Shown here piece after piece: positions 38,867 through 51,900 of a DNA stretch of 64,000 bases. Each line of letters begins with the position of its first letter. Position 1 is the first letter of the stretch. The DNA is from Liolophura sinensis (Eukaryota > Mollusca > Polyplacophora > Chitonida > Chitonidae): positions 9,059,501 to 9,123,500 of the forward strand of contig NC_088303.1 of assembly GCF_032854445.1 (NCBI RefSeq). The letters run 5' to 3'. A model generated the notes under the pieces. That model worked only from the letters and a program-made list of their open reading frames with translations, did no database searches and was not told the origin of the DNA. Position numbers and translations under genes: made by a program.

Positions 38867-39110
38867 GGTGGCCTGGTGGTTAGCGTGATAGCGCAGCACA
38901 ATAACCCAGGAGCTTCACTGAGTCCAACCCATGCAGGCTTCCTCTCCGGTTGTACATTGAAAGGCCTGGTAGCATCCTTCATACCATGGGTCATGGGTTT
39001 TCCCCGGGTTCTCCGCGCATTATATGTAATGTTTCCTCGCATTATATGTAATGCTACATGGCTGCAATAAATGAAATATTGTTGAGTACAGCTTAAAAAA
39101 ACCCAACCAA
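38867..39110 (+). repeat. SINE family A, diverged full-length copy
   Basis: Head ggcctggtggttagcgtgat, body cttcctctccggttgtaca and gggttttccccgggttct, tail aaatattgttgagtaca. Old copy. Confidence 0.75.
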
Positions 39111-39339
39111 GTATATGTCAGATGGAAGGCCATTAAACAGGGTCGATTCGAAGTCAGATTTTATTTTTAGAATTTTCCCCACAAAGTAAGTTGCATTTGA
39201 AACTTTGGATTCTACGGTGATCTTTTCTGATCATATTCGCGTGATATTGAAAACAGTAACATCACATGAGGTCTTTGCCCCTTGTAATACACAGACTTAA
39301 TGCATATGCGTGTACATATTCATATGTATGAAAGTATTC

Positions 39340-39490
39340 ACAGAATGGACCTTGAAACGAACTATTTTCAAGCAAAAATATGGATATGACGTCATTGATT
39401 CTCAACAATTACCGTAGAATTCGATGTTTTAAAAGTATTTTATCCAGTGGAAAAAAATATTAAAAACAAACACTTTTCTGGACAGTGTTT
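39340..39490 (+). repeat. Interspersed repeat family F, copy 2
   Basis: Diverged match to 8628-8785 with the order of blocks kept. Confidence 0.6.
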
Positions 39491-40059
39491 AAATGGTTTT
39501 CATATGATATACAGGTCTACTTCAGTCGATCGACGTTTTTACTTCGCTGAAGTTTGTTGTAAAAAATGCGAAAAACTAGCTATATGAGACCAATAACAAT
39601 TCATATTTAACCATTGTTAAGTTTAAACTCCTGATCCAGCATGCCTACCATTAAAATTAACCACGGGCAAATGAAAGTTTGCATATCATTCACAAACGAA
39701 TACCTCCTGATATGTTGATTCTGTCTCAGTCACGTACCGGACAAGAAACGCCTCATATTCCTTCATCCAGACTGCTCTCAAGTCTTGGCGACAATCAGCG
39801 GCTGACAACACTCGAATGGCGGCTTTGGTGGTCTTACATCAAGTTCATTTAAGACTACTACCTTCTACCAATATAACACTGAAATAGCCTCCTCAGGCAA
39901 GTTCCAGGCATGCAACCCATTGTATATTCACTCAACAGTATTCTGTTGGTACAACATGGAGTAGCTGCTGTTCTTCAACACTGAATAGACCGCTTCGGTA
40001 GCCTAATGGTTACTTGCTTTCGGTAAGCTGTGTCAGTGAAACAGCAATAGATAAAAGAG

Positions 40060-40180
40060 GGGTGGAAATCCGTCCCGTCCCAAGGAGGCACATTACATGC
40101 ACTCAAATTACTATTTCGTCGTCATATGACTGAATAATTGTTAAGTACAACGTTAAACCCCAAGCACTTACTCATTCTCA
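40060..40180 (-). repeat. SINE family C tail fragment
   Basis: Contains cgtcgtcatatgactgaata and acgttaaaccccaagcactt, the reverse orientation of the copies at 907 and 46608. Confidence 0.65.
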
Positions 40181-40194
40181 TACACCTTTCCAGA

Positions 40195-40266
40195 TGCATA
40201 TAATGCTGGTCGCCGCGGTAAATATTCTTGAGTACGGCGTAAAACACGAATAAAATAAATAAATAA
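40195..40266 (+). repeat. SINE family A tail fragment
   Basis: tataatgctggtcgcc, attcttgagtacggcgtaaa and a taaataaataaa tail. Confidence 0.7.
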
Positions 40267-42929
40267 AGCTTTCCAGACGACGTCCACCGAAAATCTTAAC
40301 AAATTAGAAGTTTTAAAATATGTACACCCAAGAATAAAGCTAACCGGTGATATTGTTGTGCCGCCAGTAAATTGATAGTATTAGTGTGTAGCCTACTGTA
40401 AAAAAGTTCGGTAAAAGTTACAGTGAACTATTAAACAAGTTTGTACCAGGACTGTGCTGTTTCACTAGCCTTCTTGCTAGTGATATTTTATTTACCTTAT
40501 GGTGGTAAGAGCTTTCAGTTAAGCTCTTGCAAGTATACAGAGAGATTTATTTTGAGATGTACGCCACAAATTCACAAGTATTTAGTTTGGGCATGATGTA
40601 GAATAAAAGAAATATGAGATAACGTCTGAGATAGAGAATCAGAGCGTCAATTTCATTGGATAAACTGTCTGTACATACGTCTCTGGCTTGACCATTCAGG
40701 TATATGATAGTGCGATTCAAAGTGCAAAGGAGTGAGCATGGGACGTGGCTCGATCTTTCACCGTGACACCTTATATAGGGTAACAAGACGATTATGTGCG
40801 GTCACAACTAAGGCAGTGTGGTCAATGGAAGATATACTTTATCTATGCCCTTATTCTATATAACTGCAATGCGAGGAAGCATATCGTCAATTTTAACGTC
40901 TCGACCATAATTGGTGCAAGCAGTATAGAACACGGACGCGCAGGCCTATATGACCCTATATGGCTGCTATAGGTCTACTGTGTTGTTATATGTATGCTAC
41001 TCATATATAGTTCACCTGTCAGCTTGTCCATACTGTCTGTTAATACAACTCTATACCTGATACGCATGAGCTGAATAGGTATAATAGAAGCCAAGGCAAA
41101 GAAAACGAGGGATGAATGCGCGGGAGGTCATGTATACGTGCACTATGCGTACAGATACGGTGACCACATTAATACTCCCCCACCCCACCCCCCAGCCAAA
41201 TCATTCACATTTTCTGCGCGTGCATTGCAGAAATCTGTCCACTTCCTGTCACAGCTTTGACAAAACATTCAAAGGTAAATGCAGTCATAGAATATACATG
41301 TACATGCACGTAGATGTACACTCTTAAAACGCAGGTGCTGAGATGTCAACATTTGGGATGTGTAAGAACGATGAACATGGTTAAGAGCTGTAATGCACGG
41401 GAGCCAACATCTTAGCATGTTATGAGAATTACTTACTGGTAATTTACTTTACAACACGTTTTTTACCATTTATATTTTGAAATTGGAAGTAAAAAAAACA
41501 AACATGTCAGAATATTTTCTTTTGATTCAAGTATATGTGTATCTTATAATACATACGGCTATATGCATTTGCATTGTTTTAATGTTATTATATCTTAACT
41601 ATGATGACAACACACATTTTTGAATAATCCTAGACCAGTGACGTCTAATAAATTCCAATTAACATCACCGCATTTTTGTTTGATTTATTCTCATTAAGCC
41701 TTAATGGACACCGGGGGCGTGTAATTTAATACTTAAGCATTTCCATGAACAGTTAGAATAAAACTTTAACTGAGGTTAATTGACAACAGACCGTATTTCA
41801 CTGGTCAGGTGTGACCATTTGCCAATTATAACACTGTTGTCACTGCTCTTTATGCTCTTTTATTATATTAATATAACCTTTAAGTGCTATATGTCATTTA
41901 TCAAACATGAATTAACTGTTTCTTTAATCAAGTCATAGTTGATCTTATTTGTAAACAGAACAGCATGTCAGATGCAAGGCAGCTCATCCTTTCTCGAATG
42001 AGCGTGCTTACCATACGATAGCTCGCTTATGTATCATTTCTGGATTCTAGCCAACTAGGTATATATGTACAAACCCGGACCTTGAGAGACGAGGGAAAAC
42101 TGCATGCAAACACATGCATCCAGAATTGCCAACTCTATAAAAATTATACGCGGCACATAATGTATTCATAGCATGATAATTTTTCAGATTTTTTAAGCAA
42201 ATATAAAAAGCTCAGATTGTTCTTTCAAATAGCTCTAGAGGCGTATGCATAAACCCATCACGTCCACACAGTCTTTACCGCTAAAATTTTTTATGGCAAT
42301 ACATTGCTGTAAAAGTGTGGAATTCGTCGTCGGTCACTATCTGACGGGTACAGTTCACATATATATGTGACTAGCAGCCCAGTACAGACGGTCCCAATTT
42401 CACGCCGGGGTGATTTCTGCCCGTATTAACGCTGTCCTTCCCTTTGGCCCATATGCTGATACGCATTTTTACTAAGCGTACCTGAATTCGAAAAGAAAAA
42501 AGCCCGCGACGACAGTTTAAATGCCATCTGTCGTGGCAGCAGACGAAGAATGTGGCCGCTACCGGCTCGAGGAGAGCGATCGGCATCTGGGTATAAGGCT
42601 GTCGGAATTGACCAGTGCGTCTGGGTTAAGTCTGAAGGGGTTAGGCTATTGACAGAAGGAAGGCCAGTGCTATAATACCTGTATACACACAGCCTCTCTG
42701 TTACCGCCTGTAACCTCGCATAATCACATTTATGTTTGTAGAGCGGAGAAAAGCGAACACGATCGCTTCAATGTGTCGTGAGCGGAGACGGGTGGGCCCC
42801 TGGAACTGCACTGGGCGCAGAAGCTTTTCATGTAACGACACACCTTTGTCGCCGGTGTCAATCGGGAAGGTAAATTGAAACAAGGATTGGAATTTTCAAG
42901 TCGACGATTGAGTGAAAGTTTGTTTCAAA

Positions 42930-45900
42930 ATGGATGGGTTCGCACTCTGGCTGTTCACGGTGATTGTGTTAGTTTACCAGCTGAGTTCTCTGAGAGACAC
43001 CAGATCCAACGGACCTTTTCGATGGATGCGGTGGGACAGTTACGACGAAATTGACACAAAGTTTACGTCTGTTAATTCCAAAAACTGCATGACGAAGATG
43101 AAAGAGGATTTGATGTTTCCGGACTCGACCGTGGCTCAAAAACCGCAATTCAACCAACTGCCGACCCAACCTTGGTACCAGAATCGGACGACGCTTATCC
43201 ATATGCACAATATGGCACTCAACAGGGCCTTCTTCTACAGTTTTATTTTCCAAAAGTTGAACAAAACCGAGCAGTTTGCTTACCAGCCTGACTGGCAGTA
43301 CTATTACATGAGCGCCACTGCTGACGTCAACGCTAACCCTAACATGATTAACGGAAGCGCCGTGTTTTTCGCATTCAACTCTTCCTATCCCAACTGGTTT
43401 GTCACACTGCCTTTCAACACAACTCTCGAGCTATTTGCACCTAAATCCTGGCGATGGGATGACTACGGTGATCAAGATAACTGGCTTAGAGAACCGACCA
43501 AAAGGGTAGCCATGGTCAGGGACATTGGGGCCGGGCTAGGCAGCAACTATACTCATGACGCGTTTAAAATGAACCCGTGGTACACGGGTACCTCCACCGG
43601 GTTTAGGTGGCTTCCGGATAAAGATGCGAAAATGGACACTGTCACGAAGTTTACATACAGCGTGGGCATAAAATACTCCGATGTCACAGGAACTTTCGTC
43701 GCAGACGAGTATGAAGGTACGGCATTCTTCGGACCCGCCTCACCTGGCGCTTTGGACAAAGACATAGCCTTGCCCGTGCTTTTCACGAGACCCTATTACG
43801 ACTGTGGCCAGGCTAATAAATGGATCGTCAGTGCGTATTCTCCAATAGTTGACTTCATGCCCCGTTACAGCAATTGGACACATCTTAGGCGTGCCACGTA
43901 AGCATACTGATATATTATTACTATAAGGAGACCTGTACTCAAATGTGACGTGTACTCCGTTGTTCCGTTCTTTCCTTATAGTGCAGAGCCCTGACACTCG
44001 TATCTATACGGTATATATAGTTCACATGTACATGGACATGCTTGTTTGGTTCACGTGACGGTGTCGTTGACATAGTAACGACCACTTTATGGTATGCTGT
44101 CGTGAGCTATCAACAGTGCCACGAACACCTCCTGAATGTGACATTTCTTTGAGACAGAGACATCGCTCCTATTCATTTTCCATTTTCTTGTATCCAAAGT
44201 AGAGCAGACACGAATAATATATACGAGAATAGCGCTTTTATTAAACCGTGTATACATCCAGACACGGTATAAATACATCCACATTTACCACTTAGCCTAA
44301 TCTCTGTATCATATGTCTCATTTACAGCCCACAGATTATCGGTCCACAGCTTTACACATTTTTTCCAGCAGCTTAACGTATGTTTTTGTATCCGTTTCGC
44401 TTAGTTTATTTTAAAATTATGACGCACCAAATTTATCACGAGTATAGAGAATGTCACCATTATGATATGACTCAATCGGCTTAAAGATGAAGCCAGATGA
44501 TTAAACACATTATATGTACATGTATGATTCAGCATCTATATAGATGAAACTTAATGAGCTCTTAACAAATTATACAAGAATTAACAGAAGATACCCCACA
44601 CCTTCACTCTCTTCATCAGGGCAAATCCAGCCCAATAGCCCCAAAAATTACCTATCACAAAATGTCCGTCTCGTCTGTTCACGCGTTACTATTCAAACTG
44701 GGTAAGGAAGTTCCTAAATTCGTAATACGGGTCACATTATAACATTTTCAAATTTTAGAATCATTTTAACACTACAAATACACACAGAGGCTTAATATTT
44801 GCTAAAAGGAAATAATGGGAACTATTCTTATTAATGCAGAAAATGTGATTTGATTAGCGAGCATGGATTTTTTGCAAAAATCCTCGCCGTACATGCAGAT
44901 TGTACGTTGAAAGGATGGTAACCGTAAATAGTTGCTGCAGTGTAACCCCAACAACACATACATATCCGCAGATAATCCTCATCTTGGTCATCAAGTTTTA
45001 CGAAAATCCCATCCAAATTGTATGAGGAGATTCATTCACAAGAAATCCTGTCGATTGCTTTACTCTTCTATTTTAAACACTGGGAATAGCAAATGAGACA
45101 CAGGTAGTAATTCTTGAACTGAGCAAATTAATTTATTTTGGTTGCCAGAGTGTTCACTGTTAGTGGTCATAAATGTATCAATCCAACCAATTCTCTTGTT
45201 TCTAACTTGGAAAATCTGATCTACGTTATACTGTAATGTTTGTTTTCAAAACGGGTATAGCTAACACTCTCGTAAAACAAATATGCACGGTTCTGTACAC
45301 ACACTTGTTTGCGTAGAATGAATGAATGAAGGCTTGGGGTTTAACGTCGTACGTAACAATTTTTCAGTCATATGACGACGAGGCGCCATTACGTGTGTGT
45401 ACATATAATGTGTCTTCTTGTGGCAGGGCGATTCGATGCCTCCAAAGTGCTGCCGCCATTAAAGTATTATGACGAAGACACCAGACATGACACCCCACCT
45501 AGTCACATTATACTGACACTGGGCCAACCAGTCTTGTCTCCTTGCTCTAACCTCTGAGTGCTGAGAACCAAACGAGGTAGCAACAAGTACCATTTTTAAT
45601 GTCTTTGATATGGCCCGACCTGGCTCCCGATGTAAACAGTGTGTGTATATATCACATATACGTACAAAATCTTAAGCATACATACACACATAGTCTACAT
45701 ACACATAGGTGCACGTTGTGACACACATTTAAAGTGTAGGCACATAAAGATGATGTATGCAAGGTACACGTTAAAGTTCCTGCATGTGCAATTAAAGCTT
45801 TTTACAATTAACGTGTGTCCGTGGAACAGGTCTTGCGTAGTTTTTGTACATAATTGCTTTCAGCTGCAAATATAATGTGTTAGATTTAACAGAAAGTCTG

Positions 45901-48900
45901 CTATCTGAGTGATGCTAGAATATATTCTTTTATTGCGGCAGATTAATCTGTTAAATATAACACAAATATTCTGTTAATTCAACGTAACCACTCTGTTAGA
46001 CCAACAGGATATTGTGTTGAATATGTCACAAAATTGTGTTATAAGAACAGAAGACATTCTACTATCACTCAGACAACAAACTTTGTGTTAAATATAACAG
46101 ATTAATATTTTGAGTGTAGCAAGGTTACATTCGTTATGTATAACGTAAAATAGATCCTAAATTATATATATATATCTATGGATTCACCGAATATAATGTA
46201 TTTAGAGCTCTGTCCCTGTCCGAATTCTGTACCGTTAGCATTTATGCCAGTTATACATGTGATTTGGACTTCTCTGAAACCTTTCATTTCTAACATCTCG
46301 CCAAACACCCTTAAATTTCTTCAAATCCGTTCTCCAATGAGATTGGCACTGTTGTTGGAACAGACCATTCAGAAGTTTAGTTGTTATTATATAAAATTCC
46401 GCTATACGCTGTGTTATAGGAGACTTGTCAGTATTTATGTCTATTGAATCAACATGGTGATTTCAAGGACAGCTGCGACCAAATCGCGACAGAGATGTAT
46501 ACACGTACCTATATTTGTATTTGACATTGGAATTATTCGTAGAGTAACAGTTTGAAATTTGAATCTGAAGTCATGCCTGCAATCCTCCCGCATGCATGCG
46601 TAATTGAGTGAATGAGTGTTTGAGGTTTGACGTCGTATTTAACAATTTTTCAGATATATGACGACGAAGGAATCCTTACAGTGCATGTAATGTGCCTCTT
46701 TGTTGCAGGACGGATTTCCACCGCTCTTTTATCTAGTGCTGCCTCACTGAGACGTCTTACTGAAGGCAAGTAAGGCGCCCCGCCCGAGTCATTATACTGA
46801 TACAGGTCATCCAGTCGTTGCACTTTTCCCTTAATAGTGGGCGCCAAGCGAGCAAGTTCTAACTTCCTCTTTTAAAATCTATCTGTGACTCGACCCAGGA
46901 TTGACCCTGCACCTACCTCTCCCGAACATGGGTAATTGAAAAGTGATTATTGCTTCTATATTCTACTCTTCCAGCTTTATTAATTACTATTTATACATTA
47001 TGGTTGAGCCTCCGTGGCTCAGTTGGATAGTGCGCTAGCGCAGCGTAATGGCCCAGGAGCCTCTCACCAATACGGTCGCTATGAGCTCGTCCAGCTCATC
47101 CTGGCTTCCTCTCCGGCTGTAAGTGGGAAGGTCTGACAGCAACTTGCGGATGGTCGTGGGTTTTCCCCGGGCTCTGCCCGGTTTCCTCCCACTATAATAC
47201 TGGCCGCCGTCGTAGAAGTGAAATATCCTTGAGTACGACGTAAAGTACAAATCAAATAAATAAATAAATATATTATATATAACACGTTCCTTTGGTAATG
47301 AATGCTTTATTTTGTTTTGGATCTTACGACTACTAACTTGGAATACGGCTTTAAGGTGTACGGGAGGTGAACGATAAGTTTGAGATGACATGCATGGGAG
47401 TGCTTAGTTAGTCACGAAACCAAGATGGTCATTTACCCACTTGAAGGTTAGAATTTATGTTCAGGTGGGTAATCAGGAGGATAGCATTCTTGGTAATATA
47501 TATCCTGCATGTATGTAAATGTGGGTGTGGACAATGTAAAATCAAGGGTAGAATTCATGTCGTCTATCTAAATGAGAGGGTATAGAAAGAGCCGGGTATT
47601 CATGTACCTATAAGCTGCCAGGGAAGAAAAGCCAAGAAATATAAACCCTAATTTATTGCAACTGTTCTTATTAACATTATGCCGAAATCCGTTCATTCTT
47701 TAAGATCATGGCGATCTGACACATCGATCAGTAGAATGTATGTGATCTTGGTTGATAGCAAGTAGATTAAAGGACAAGACAGCACCTGGCTAAAACATAT
47801 TTCTATCGAAAGCAGTATTCTCAAGTTTTCTAAAAAGTATCATACTTTATTATTTCAATGAAATTTCACCGAATAACATGTAGAACAATATGACAATATT
47901 GCACAAATCGCTGGTGTTAATCGAGGCAGACATCCTGAGAGTTTTATCCAATGAAATACGTTGCTATCAGAATGCGCGGCCTAAGCTGTGACATAGTCTG
48001 TACCCATTCTCTCCATGATATTATTTGATTATAACACAGAACCACTGTATGTGATATCATTTTGAAATCGTTTACAAGGATTTAGTTACGTGTAGCCGAA
48101 GGGCCATTTCATACAGGGTTGTGGGATAGGTGTGTATCAGTTACGGTCCACCACAGACGTTAATTAATTTATTTACAAGCCGTCTAATATTCAACGATTG
48201 CATCACAAAAGTTATGTCATAGCATAATGTCTCGACTACAAAACCGCATTTATGTCCCCATAGATCCTAGGCCTACTTAGACGCGCTGTTTAAATTATAC
48301 AAATACATCTTTTGTCGTTCTTTTTAGCGTTTAGTCGGCAGTTTCCAAATAACAAGTATCAGGGTCAGTGAAAAATTCATTAGGGATGCCGGAGGTTATT
48401 GGGATTGACAAAACGGAATCTCACCGAACAGTGCTTAAAATTAATTATTCCTTATGATATATTGTTTTTTTCTCTAAGTTTATTAGAAGTGAAGAATTTA
48501 AATTTTGCTCCTTTGTCTTTTCTCGCATACAAGTGATGGGTTTTTCCCGTTTTGTTTTATAAAATATACTAAAATTATTGAAACGCCGTGTTCAAGCGGA
48601 GGTGCTTTCTCTAACGTCCGCGATAGCCAGGTCAACAGAGCTCTCATCTTAGACGCCACCACCACAAAACCGAAGCATAAAATTCAACGACAGTCGACTG
48701 CCTAGATCAGCCTCACTGGTGCTTAAATATATTTCCATTTGTTTCAGAATTGATCATGAATCTAGTTGTACGACAATCCTGTCGTAATTTATATACATTT
48801 AATATGGGTCAAAATAACCAGCACAACCTCTCTGGACGGTACGACCTGAACCAGGAATATCCCGGCCATGCATCAAGCGGGCTTACTTGTATCAACAGTT

Positions 48901-51900
48901 CAAGCGGTGGAAGAAATATCCTTCCAGTGTGTCCAGTTTCTGAGGAAGCTATTTATTGGACCCTCATCGCCGAAGTCCACAACATTTATCTGCCATAGAC
49001 TACTGCTTTGATTATAATACTGAAATACCTTCGAAGTTAGAGAGCTAGAGTAAACTTGACGTCACCTTCCTGTCGATAATGGAGGCGCACTGAAGCTGTG
49101 TCAACACAAAGTTTCACCAAACTTTTATTGAGTTGAAAAAAATTTTAAGATACTTTGAAAGGTAGCCTTTCAGTGGACATAAACATTAGTCGGTGCTGTC
49201 TTTCACTTTTACTACATGTACAGGAAACGCAAAACAGTGTATCTTGCATAGCCGTTTGAACCATATCCGCTAAGCCTTGACACGTGCTTTTGTCGAGTTG
49301 CAACTAGTAGAAATTTCGCAAGATTCAACCGAGACAACAGCTGGCCTATACATCCAATGTATTTTTGTTAAGTTTCATATTCTTTACATCAGACAATCCT
49401 GAAACAACTGACTGCATTTAGAAGGATGTTTTCTGTCAAATCAATGTTGAAAGCTTCATTACTCTCATAATACTGAAATGTTATAAATAACGTTGGTAAT
49501 GTTAAGGCCAACATTCTGGCAGTTGTACATGGATGGAGGTGGGAAAACGTTTATAGTGTCAGGTTAACGCTTAACTGGTAACACCTTCAAAATATTTAGG
49601 AAATGTTGTACGTAGCTTGGTGAAAAGTAATAATGCGGATTTGTACTTTTTGGATGAAATCCAGCATTTTGTTTGAAGGGCATGCTGTATGAAATCTTGC
49701 TGCGCGTTACTCTTGTTGTGGGTTACCTTTGTAGCGCGTTTATCTTGTTGGGTGTTACTCTTGTTGCGGGTTACCTTTGTTGCGCGCTAAAAGTTTGTTG
49801 GTAATTTGTCGCGAGACCGTAGTAGAGACGGTTTCCTCCTAATAGATGATCACAGTAGCATAAGCGAAATAGTCACAATTAACTTTTTGGGTGTGAAACG
49901 CTATTAAAATAAGTAAGTAGGTAGGTAGATCTTTATCGCTGCAAGTTGTCAAATACCGTTTTGTGGATTATGTATATACTTAAATGACTTGTCCTTATTG
50001 CTGCTTCGTTTGGCGCTCAGCACTCTGGGGTTATAAAGCAAGGAAACAAGGCTGGTGCTTCTAGTGTCAGCATAAATGTGTTTGAGTGTGATCTGATATC
50101 TGATGTCTTCCGGATGATACTTTAGTGGCGACAGCACCTTAGCGGCATGGACTTGCCACAAAAAGAAACAGTGTACGGACACCTAATGATTTCTTGTCGT
50201 TATATAACTGAAAAATTGTTGAATACGGAGTAAAAGCTTAAGCATATATATGTACTTAAATAACTGAGACTACTATTCCGCAAGACATTTGTTTGTTATC
50301 ATTTAGTGGCAATGACTATTCATACATTATATTGTACAGCGATATAACTGATGTACACGTAAAATTTGGATGTTTCACGAAACTGGGAAGCTTACATACG
50401 CTTTAAAATATTCCCCGTTGTGGCCATAACCGACATACGGAGTTTTACACGGGCTGTTGTTGAGTCAACCGCCGTGTAACCATCTGACATAGTATATCGC
50501 TGTAAGAAGTGCCCCTTACCCAGGGGTCATGTTCACGAGGGATGCACTATTTCTAGGACATTGTTAGGACAAAAGACGCGTATCCTCTACGGGTATTTTA
50601 TTACACAACTAGACAGAACAAGTTCTGTAATTTATTTGTCAAGGCAATATCTCATGCTGAAATTCGACACAAATGGATCTGAACTGGCGTGTGTTTTTAT
50701 TAACAAATACAACATTAAACTTCCATTCTGTCGAAACTCTGATAGACATGTGGGGTAAAATGTCATGAAATCCGAAGAAAACAGCTTTCAGAAAGGAATA
50801 TATGTTGGTAAAATAATACAAATAACCTCTGTAGAACCCCTGAACTACCCCTTAGGCGGGTAACATACCCCTTAGGACGTGCCTGAGAAAAACCTCCTTG
50901 TCTCTCCGGCTTTTTTAAGCTAAGTCAGCGCATGACACCTTGAATACAGCTAAATCTGTGTTACATATCGTGCTGTTCACGCTAAGATACTGTTCAAGGG
51001 CGAGGTTTCGGTCGTTAGTTTTGGAGATTTGGAATGTATATTTTACACTATTTACCTAATAGAGGAAAATATATAGGTTATTGGTATCGTTTTACTGATT
51101 TTCTTCCCTCTGAATTTCACCCCATTTAGTCCCTTGTATGTGTCTGTGTATATCTTCTACATCTCTCCACTGACAACACGCAAATACAGAGTAAATGTAT
51201 ACCAACTACATGTATGACTTTGGTATCATGTATAGTCGTTATCATGTTCATAATGGAAGAACGCGCTCTGTCGTGATAAAGATCTCTATGCTCTTGGCGG
51301 AGGAACATGTGGGGATATAGAACATTTGGATGGTGATAAAAAATCATTTTCAGAAACAATAGAATGAACCATTGATATTCATTGTTTGCTGTGTCCTTTA
51401 GTATTCATTTCTTTAACATTTAAACTTTAACTTCAAGGCGAAGTCTCATCTTCAGGCAGATGTGTTACATTACATTTTCGGCTAATGAGCTATGCTCATT
51501 TTGTCACTATTTCACTGTTTAGCTTAGCTTAGATTAGTTTATTTATTTTAGAAAACATCAAAGTCTATCTACAGAATTAAGGCATGCAGAATAAAGAGTA
51601 AAAATAGCAATTAAAACTGTACAAAGTACAGGTATAGAATGTTGCCATAAACATTTTTTTATTTGATTCTTTACATTTCCTTCAGAGCGAATCATGCCAG
51701 TGGTACAGTTACTTGTTGTAAATATCAGTCAACAGATTCTGAGGGCGTGACAAAAATGTATATTTGAGTAAGCTCATTCGACATGATTGAAACTGGAAGA
51801 GTCCAAAATGTTATGCGATCGTATTAGCCTAAACTTTTGTGGGGGGTTGCTCGACTAAATATGATGACTGCACTGTTCTTTCCCCTGAACGCTTGAGAGC

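Larger units (their letters stand above)
36800..42929. other. Divergent intergenic region, USP10 to Cache-EGF gene
   Basis: Presumably holds both promoters. No long frame with family resemblance is seen. It contains a tRNA-like element, SINE fragments and a family F repeat, listed separately. One short coding-like stretch on the minus strand at 39738-39843 is described under findings. Confidence 0.6.

Noticed and set aside
40547-40786. 79-codon minus-strand frame
   Set aside because: AT-rich random-looking composition without domain, repeat or splice support.
42969-43786. Minus-strand frames opposite Cache-EGF exon 1
   Set aside because: Antisense shadows; the plus strand has the signal peptide, sequons and conserved Cache motifs.
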